Below, one piece after another: positions 35,701-44,700 of a stretch of DNA of 64,000 nt. The stretch spans positions 62,001-126,000 of the forward strand of contig NZ_BLAD01000050.1 in assembly GCF_009687845.1 (NCBI RefSeq), given 5' to 3'. The position numbers were made by a program, and so were the translations under genes. Each line of letters begins with the position of its first letter. Positions within the stretch are counted from its first letter, which is position 1. Below the pieces are notes generated by a model, which saw nothing but the letters and a program-made list of their open reading frames with translations, was not told the DNA's origin and ran no database searches. Source of the stretch: Acrocarpospora corrugata (GTDB lineage Bacteria > Actinomycetota > Actinomycetes > Streptosporangiales > Streptosporangiaceae).

Positions 35701-38700
35701 CCACGACTGGACCAGGATGGTGGTGGCGTCGGCCTCGGCCGCGTCCCGGGTGAACCCGGGCAGTTCGTTGATCTCCTGGGTCTCGGGGGCGAGCAGCGCG
35801 GGCAGGCCGCCGACCAGCAGCCTCCGGTTGAGTTCGAACGCGGTGCTGGAGGTGAGCCGCACCACCTCGTGCGGCAGGGTGGTGAACTCGAACGGGCGGG
35901 GCACCGGCGCGTTCTTGGGGTTGACCACGTAGTGGTCGCCGAGGAACAGGAAGAGGTCGGTCTCGGTGTCCATCGCGCCGGTGAACGTCAGGTGGAAGTT
36001 CTGTGGCAGCGAGCGCCAGTTGTCGGCGAAGGGGTGGAACGAGGTGACCGTCAGGGTGTCGAGTTCCTTGGTGGCGTCGAGGGTCGCGTACTCGCCGGCC
36101 GCGAACACGTACCGGATGTCGCCGCGCCGGAACACGCCCTTGACCCGCCGGGCCAGCGGCTTCGGATACTCGGCGTCGATGATGTCCGGGATGACACCGT
36201 TCTCGCCGATGGTGTAGCGGACGTACTCCTGGCCGCAGGTCAGGTAGAGGTACCCGTTGGCGAGGTAGGCGGAGTCAACCGACTCGGTCCGGGTGATCGC
36301 CGTCGGGATCTTGCCGAGCTCGCGGCTGGAGTGCCGCTCCGGGGTGCTGCCCGGCTTCTCCTGGCCGGTCAGCGCCAGGTAGATGCCATCGTTGTTGTCG
36401 AAATAGTACGAAATGTTGCGGTAGTTGAACGCCGTCCCCATCCGGCTCCAGCGCGGCAGCCCGTCCTCGTTTTCGGCGAGCCGCTTCGGGTATCCCTCGT
36501 CGACCCGGCCCTCGGTCGAATAGCGCAGGTAGTGCTCGCCGTAGAAGACGAACACCTTGCCGCTCTTGCTGAACATGGCCTCGACCTGATGCCTGGTCGG
36601 CACCGGCCACTTGTCCTTGACCTGCTTGGGCTGGTCGAGCGCGCCAGATTCGACGTACACCGTGCCGTCCGGGTGGTGCGCGAAGAAGTACTCGACGCCG
36701 TTGGCGGCCGTGTACGCGGCGTCGATCTTCGACCAGTGCGGCAGGTCCTCGGTGTTGTCCTCGATGGGCTTCGGGTAGCCGGGGTCGACCGGGCCGAACG
36801 GGCGTCCCCTGAAGCGGTAGTACTCGCGACCGGAGAACAGGTAGGTGACGTCCCTGCGGATCAGCACCGCGTCGACGATTCCGGTCGAGGTCAGCGCGTT
36901 GCCGGTGATCCCCCACCGGCTCTTGATGGGCTCCGTGGTGGCGTTCAGTTTGCCCTTGGTCTTGGTCGCCAGGAACTGCTTGTTGAGGTTGTCGAAGAAG
37001 TAGCGGGAGCCGTCGGCCATCTCGAAGGCGGCGTCGATGCGCGTCCAGTCGGGCAGCCGGTTGCCGTTGTTCTTCAGCGCCAGCAGCGGCGGGTCCTCGC
37101 CGGGGACCACGGTGATCGGCCGGCAGAGCAGGCTGCCGCCCTTGTGGTCGACGCTGAACCAGGGGCCGTCGGTGGAGCCGGCCGGGCTGTTGAACCGGAC
37201 CAGGGACTTCTCCTCGACCGGCTCCTTGAAGATCTTCGTCAGTTCGACGATCTTGGGCGGTTCCGCGATCCCGGGCACCGGCACCGCGTACAGCTCGGGG
37301 GTGAGCGCGAACGCGGTCTGACCGGGGACCGGCCCGCCCGGCTTGTGCACGTTGTACGTGCAGGTGATCACGATGGAGTCGTGGGTGTCGCCGGAGAGCG
37401 TGGCCGAGGCGCGCACCGACAGCCGCACGTCGGTGATCGGGCCGTCCGCGAGGGTGCCAGGCGGCAGCAGCTGGGCCGACACCCACTGCTTGTTCAGGTT
37501 GTAGAAGGAGTAGGAGATCCGGACTCGGTACTTGGGCGGCGGCGCGGCGACGTCCTGCTTGTTGCCGTCCACCTTGGTGACGATCGTGGTGGTGTTGGCG
37601 GTGTCCGGCGGGACGGTCTCGACGACGGTCCAGAAGACGAACACCCGGCCGAACGCGTGCACCGGATCGACCCGGTCCGCCTCGATCTGGGCGTCGACCT
37701 TCAGCCAGGGCTCCCAGGTCGCCGACAGCTTCACGCCGTCCCGGAACTCCGCGTTCCGGTAGTAGTAGCGGCGCGGCTCGGTCCTGGTCCGGCCGAACAG
37801 CACCAGCCGGCGGGTGTTGGCGGGCGCGTGGTCCTCGGTGTAGACGTACGCGCCGGCGATCTCCAGCCGGGACACCTCGGTGTACTCGTCCAGGTAGCGC
37901 TTGTAGGCGCCCAGCACGGCGTCAGCCGTGATCTCGCCCTGCAGCAGGTCGTTCTCCAGCTCCTTGAACGCCGGAGTCTTGGTGTCGCGCAGCTCGGGCC
38001 GGATGTAGTTCTCCGGGTAGAGGAAGACCTTCCGGTTGGCCTCCCAGATCCGGTAGTTCTTCAGCCACGACCACCAGGCCCTGAGCTGCTGGCGGGTGCG
38101 CTCCTCGTCGACGCCGACCTGCGGCGTCACCTGCTCCAGGTCGAGCAGGTAGCGGTGCACGTAGAGCTGGGTGGCGGCGATGGCCTCACGGACCGGCGAG
38201 GTGGTGGCGACCGCGCCCATCTCGACGTCCACCAGCAGGTGCTCGTACAGCTCGCGGCTGTTGCGCAGGTCGGGGTGGAGGTGCAGCACCGCGCCCAGCA
38301 GCGCGTCCCGTTTGAGCAGGTTGAGCTCGTCGTGCATGGTCTTGTCCAGCACCAGCCAGTCGGCCGGGCTGTGCTTGCGTTCGAGCAGCTGGAACAGCGC
38401 GTCGGCGGCGGCCTCCAGGTCGGTACGGGACCAGATCCGCGTCCACACATCCGGATACAGCCGGGACGGCCCGGTGCCCGCCTTCGCGGCGAGCGCGAAC
38501 ACCTCGACGAGTTTCAGCACGAACTCGATCTCGAAGCGCTCCTCCTCGGCCGGGAACGCGGTCAGCAGCCCGGCGTTGCGCTTCAGCCAGCGCAGCTCGT
38601 CCACATCCCAGCCGAACAGCCCGGCCAGCCGCTCGTGCGGCTCCGCCGCGCCCACCCCGAGCAGCGGGGCCAGCCCCGGCCTGGACCTGGAGAGTTCGGC

Positions 38701-41700
38701 GAACCTGACGATCGTGTGCACGTCGCTGAGCCGGTAGTCGACCAGCTCGGACCAGCGGTGCCGGAACGCCTGCGGGAAGGTGCGGTCCAGCACGTCGTAG
38801 CGGGTGGTGTAGCGGACGTACTGGTCGGCCTTGGTCAGGTAGGTGGCGCCTTCCAGGGTGAACGCGCCGTCGATGCCGGCCTCGAAGGTGTCGGGCAGGT
38901 CGCCCCAGTCGTCGTCGATCGTGCGCGGGTAGCCCTGCTCGACGAGGTCGAGCACGCCGGGGCTGTAGCGGATGAACTGGGTGCCGCGGAAGGCGTACAG
39001 CTCCCCGCCCGGGGAGACGAAGGCGGCGTCGAGGGGGGCGCCGGCCGTGAACGCGTTGCGGATCTTGCCCCACTGCTCGGTGACCGGGCGCACGGTGTCG
39101 CCGGCCAGGAAGCGCTCGCCCTTGAACAGGTAGACCCGGCCGTCGGCGGCGCGGAAGGCGGCGTCCAGGCCGTCCTCGAACTCCTCGGGCAGCGGACTGA
39201 CGCCTAGTTCCTCGGCGAATGAGGGGGCGATCGTGCGCGGGTAGCCCTCGTCCACGAAGGCGTACTCGGTGCCGGAGTAGCGCACGTACTGGTCGCCGGA
39301 GAACAGGAACGTGTACTGGTCGCGGACCAGCGCGGCGTCCACCTTGCGCTTGTCGGCGATGGTGTTGCGCACCTTGCCGAGCGCAGCGATCGGATAGCTG
39401 GCCGCCGGAGCGCGCGAGACGACGTGCAGGGCCCCGCCGACGACCAGATAGGCCGTGCGGTCGTTGGCCACGGCCGCGTCCACCACCTTGCCGGCGCCCC
39501 GGGCCACGACCGCGTCCTCGAACGTCTCGGGCAGGTTGGCGAACGCGGGTTCGGCGCGCAGGTTGACGGCGATCGCCTTCGGGTAGCCGGGGTCGACGAA
39601 GCGGTACTCGGACCCGGTGTAACGGACATACTGCCCGCCGGAGAACAGGAACGTCGTGTCGTCGCCGAAGACGATCGCGGCGTCGACCGTGCCGGTGCCG
39701 TCCTCGGGGACGAACGGGTTGAGCGACTTGCCCCAGCGGTCCCGGATCTGGGCCAGCGGGCCGACCTGCTGGCCGGTGTAGCGGGCGTACTGCTCGCCGA
39801 AGAAGAAGTACGTCGAGCCGTCGGCCGCCGTGAACGCGGCCCGGACCGTGTCCTCGGGCTCCAGGCCCCGGCCCAGACCGGGCCAGATCCGCTCGACCGG
39901 CCGCGCGTACGCCCACTGGCGGGTCGTCTCGTTGAACGGCAGGCAGCGCTCGCCGCCGAGCAGCAGCATGGTGTCGCCCTCGAACAGCACCGCGTCCGGG
40001 ATGCCGAACCCGTCCGGGGCCTGCCAGAACGTCTCGTCGACCGTGACCGGGTAGCCGGGGTCCGGCTCCAGGTAGGGGCCGAATTCGCCGGTGTAGGCGA
40101 CGTGCCGCATCACGCCGTCCTCGTCGGCGTGCTCGAACAGGTAGGTGACGCCCTTGCGGTGGTAGGCGAGCGCCACGCTGTCGAGCCCGCCCCAGTGCTC
40201 GGCGATCTGGCGGGGCTCACCGTCGATCGTGTCGGCGGTCGAGTAGGTGACGAACTGGTCGCCGCTGAACAGGTAGGTCTTCCCATCCCGCCCAACAAAC
40301 GCCGCATCAACCGCGTTGTCCTGATAAATCGCGTTACGGGGTCGGCCCCACTCCTCGGTGAGCGGGTAGGCCCGGTTGATCCCCGTGTTGAAGCAGGTCG
40401 CCCCCCTGAACAGGTAGGTGTTCCCGTCCGCGCCGGTCAGCACCGCGTCCAGGCCGGTCCTGAACTCGGCCGGCACCCCCCGCAGCGCCAGCGGCCGAAC
40501 CGCCGCCGACGACGCGCGCCCTTCCAGCGCCGAGTGCCGCCGCCACCCGCCGGGGCCCTCCACCAGCACGGCGCCGTTCTCGATGTACGCACACGAGATC
40601 CCGGCCAGATCGAGATCGTCGTACTTGCGGTAGAGCGTCCCGGAGACGACATGCCACTGCCCGCCCCGGAACAGGTACACGTTGCGCCGGTCGGCGAACG
40701 CCGCGTCCACCCCGTCCAGCGGCGTCGTCAGCGCGGCCAGCCGGGGCTCCTTCGACAGCTCCGAGATCGCCCGCGGATAACCGTGCTGAACGGCCTTGTA
40801 GTCGTGGTTCAGATAACGCACATACTGATCGCCGGAGAACAGATACGTGTAGGTGCGGGTGACCTCCACCCCGTCCGCCAGCTCGACCGCGTCCATCACC
40901 AGCGTCGCGTCCACCCGCCCGGTCCGGGTGATGGTGTTGACCACATTGCCCCAGAACACCGACACCGTCGCCGGATAACGATCATCCACCCGCGTGTAGT
41001 TCGCGGTCGAATACCGCACATACTTCGCGCCGGAGAACACGTACGTCTTGCCGTCCTTGCCGACGAACGCCGCGTCCACCTTCAGGAACGGGATGCTGTC
41101 CCAGTCGTCGACCAGCGTGCGCGGCTCCGACCACCAGCGGTGCCGGGTGTCGAAGACCACGAAGCGTCCGCCGGAGAACAGCCAGGTCTGGTTGTCGCGC
41201 GCGGTGAACACCGCGTCGATCTGCGCGAACTCCGGATCGTCGGCGAGCGTCACCGGCAGGTTCCACCAGTTGTCGGACTGCGGCTTCGGGTAACCGGCGT
41301 CCGGCGTCGTGTAGTTCCTGGTGGAGTAGCGGACGTAGAACGGGGTGTCGTCGCCGGACACCTTGATCCGGTCGCCGGCGCGGCGGATGGTGAGCCGGAT
41401 CGACCGGTCGGCGGTGACCTCCCACTGCGGTGACTGGCCGGTGACCGGCGCGTCCATGGCCACGTTGACGCCGTGCTCGGCGAGGCGGCGGCGCAGCGCG
41501 GGCGACAGCCGTCCGGCCGCGAGTTCGGCCTCGTAGTCGGCGGGCAGGTCGAGGATCTGGCCGACCGGGCCGAACAGGTGGGTCGCGCCGTCCATCACGA
41601 ACGCCGCGTCCACCCGGTCCAGGCCACCCCAGTCCCCGGCGATGGCGCGCGGATAGCCGAGATCCACCACCGAGTAGTCGGCGGTGGAGTAGCGCAGGTA

Positions 41701-44700
41701 GCGGTCGCCGCTGAACAGGTAGGTCTTGCCGTCCAGGCCCACGAACGCGGCGTCCACGGTGCCGCTCGGCAGCACCGGCGCGAGCAGCCCCCAGCGTTCC
41801 GCGGTCGGCGCGGCCGACACCCCGGTCGAACCGAGCGAGACCGTCTTGCCGTCCTTGAACAGGTGCACGGTCCCGGCGCCGTCGGCGAACGCGGCCTCGA
41901 CCGCGCCCTCGAACTCGACCGGCACGTCCGGCCGCCACGCCTCGATCCGCTTCGGGTAGCCGTCGGCCACCCTGACCTCGTCGTTCTCCAGGCTGTCTGT
42001 GTAGCGGACGACCTGGTTCCCGGCGAACAGCAGGTAGCCGGCCGCGTCGGTGTAGGCCGCGTCGACGCGCTCGGCGGTCGCGAAGGTGTTGCGCAGCCGT
42101 CCCCACCGCTCGACCAGCGGCTGCTCGGCCGCGCCGTCGCCGACCGCGATCCAGCGCTCGCCGGTGAACAGGTGGGTCCGGCCGTCCCGGCCCTGGAAGC
42201 TGGCGTCGACCGTGCGCCGGAACGCCTCAGGCAGCGGGACGTCGTGGCCTTCGCCCTCCCACCATTCGGTGATCGCCCGAGGGTAGCCCTCGTCGGCGAA
42301 GCTGTAGTCGGAGCCGGAGTAGCGCAGGTACTGGTCGCCGCAGAACAGGTAGGTCCGGCCCTCGCCGTCCACGAACGCGCTGTCGATCCGCTTGGGCTCG
42401 GCGAAGTTGTTCCTGACCTTGCCCCAGACCTGCTCCTTGCCGGCCCACCGGGTGCCGCCGCGGGTCCGGACGAAGGCCCGCGAGAGGCCGTCCAGGCTCC
42501 GGCCGACGATCCACTCGGTGCCGTCCGGCTGGACGAACGCGGCGTCCACCCCGGCCAGCCCGGCGAAGTTCGCGGACAGCTCGGTGAGCGGCTTCTTCCG
42601 GGGGTCCGCCAGTTCGTAGCTGGTCGCCGAGTAGATCCAGTAGTCGGTGCCGAGGAACAGGTAGATCTTGCCGTCGCCGCCGGCCAGCAGCGCGTCGAAC
42701 CGGTCGATGCCGGGCGGCAGGGCCAGTGGCTCGGGGAACTTGCCGGTGAGGTCCTGGTCGCGGAAGGCCACGCCGACCTCGACCGGGTCCAGGCCCAGTT
42801 TGCCGGCCAGCCGGGCGAACCGGCGGATCCGCCGGTAGGAGCGGCGGAAGTGCGGCTCCTCCGGGGTGCCGGCTTCGGCCAGCGCGGGGGCCACCAGGAT
42901 GTCGACGGCGTCCGGCGAGACCGCCGTACAGATCGCCTCGACGACCGGGGCGGAGATGCCGAACACGTCCTGCAGGACGGTGAGCAGCGCGCGGCGCTGC
43001 TTGCCGGCCAGGTCGCCGAGGCGCTCGGCCACCTCGTCGACGCCTGCGGCCAGCTCGTTGGCGACGGCGTGCAGCAGGAAGAAGACGTCCTTGCTGTAGT
43101 CCTCGACGCCGGGCAGGGTGAAGTCGAGCGCGTTGGTGACCGTGCGGAAGTAGTCCAGCCGCTCCTGCGGCACGCCCAGCGCCGGGTTGAGGTGGCCGGC
43201 GTCGGCGAGCATGGCGACCAGCAGCGTCAGCTCCTCCTCGTCGAAGCCCAGCTCGGTGACCGCCGCCAGATCCAGCCGGTACGGCGCCTGCGCCCGCACG
43301 ATCGCCGCGATCCGCCCGTAGACGAGCGCGCCGTCGTCGCCGGTGAAGCCCTCCCCGAGGTCGAGCCAGCCGTCCGGATCGGTGAACAGGTCGCGGACGT
43401 CCTCGCGGACCCGGCCCTCCTCGGTGGCGGTGCCCTCCAGCCGCTCGACGACCCGCTGCGCCATCGCGTCGTCGGCGATGGACAGGAAGTCGTCGGGCGT
43501 GAAGGTGAACAGTTCGGCCCAGTGCGCGGAGATCTGGCCCTTCAACGCGTCCAGGATGGGCCGGCGCATCGGATAGAACTCCAGCGCGATCCCGAAGTCG
43601 TCCAGCGCGACCGCGCCGAGCGCGACGACGTCGTTGATGGCGTCGTTCTGGTCGAGCACGCCGTTGAAGCGCAGGCTCTCGGTGAGCGCGAGCAGCTGGG
43701 TCTCGGTCAGCCGCAGGTCGGCGAAGACGCCCAGGTCGATCGGCGTCTTGCTGGTCCGGAACCAGGCGATCCTGTCCCGCAGCGCGGTCAGCACCTCCTC
43801 GGCCATGTCGTCGAGCAGCACGCTGGGGGTGAACAGCTCGGCGTTGCCCGGCTCGGCGAAGAACTCGGGGTCGGGCCGCTCACCGGCTTCGTCGAGGTAG
43901 CCGTGGTAGATCAGGTTGTCGTACAGCTCGGTCTGCTCGGCCTCGGTCAGGTCGGGGAACGCGTTGGCCAGATCGGAGGGGTAGAAGCCGCCTTCGAGCC
44001 CGGCCAGGGCGGCGAACAGGTCGCCGGTCAGCTCGTCGAAGTCGCTGGAGAGCACCAGCTCGTCGGGCAGTTCGTCGGTGGTGAGCAGGCCGTCCGCCTG
44101 CAGCAGCCCCGCGATGACCAGGTTGGCGAAGATCTTCGCGGCCGGCCGTTCCGCCAGGCCGATCCCCAGGAAGTCCTCCGGCACGAGCACGGCCAGGTCG
44201 GCGACCGCGTCGTAGGCCGCGGCGGGCGCCTTGGCCGGGTCGAGCCGGAGCAGCCGGGAGTCGCGCGGCGAGACGACGCCGTCGTCGTGCGCGATCAGCA
44301 CGTCGTGGATGGTCTGCGCGGCCCGCTCGTCGAACCGGTCGGAGCTGAACACCTCCGGGGAGAGCCCGACCGTTTCGAACCGTTCGGTGATCCCGGTCAG
44401 GACGGCCTGCTTCTCCTCCTCGGCTTCGGCCTTGGCCGGCTCGCCGAGGATCTCGGTCAGCTCCTGGCCGCTGAACCCCCAGGTGCGCATCCAGGTGACG
44501 ACCGCGAACAGGGTCTGGACCAGCCACAGGCTGGAGGCGGCGTCGGCGCGTTCCAGGATGCGGTAGCAGTCGTAGCTGCCCGGCTCGGTCACCGGCAGCA
44601 CCGGGAAGGAGGTGTACCGCTGGAGCGACGGGTCGGCCTCCAGCGCGGCCAGCACGCCGAACAGTTCGTCGACCGAGACGCCGAGCGCGTCCACCAGCCG

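Noticed and set aside
33472-39207. A 1911-codon open frame on the plus strand opposite the Tc-toxin gene
   Set aside because: Its translation is low-complexity (Arg/Gly/Val/Asp-rich, no motifs) and mirrors the third-position GC bias of the real gene on the other strand.
40200-42700. Hemopexin-like repeats considered as separate WD40 or Kelch genes
   Set aside because: The frame is uninterrupted from 45837 to 32800, and the units carry the hemopexin pattern (DAAF...YLFSGDxYxRY) rather than GH-WD or Kelch motifs.
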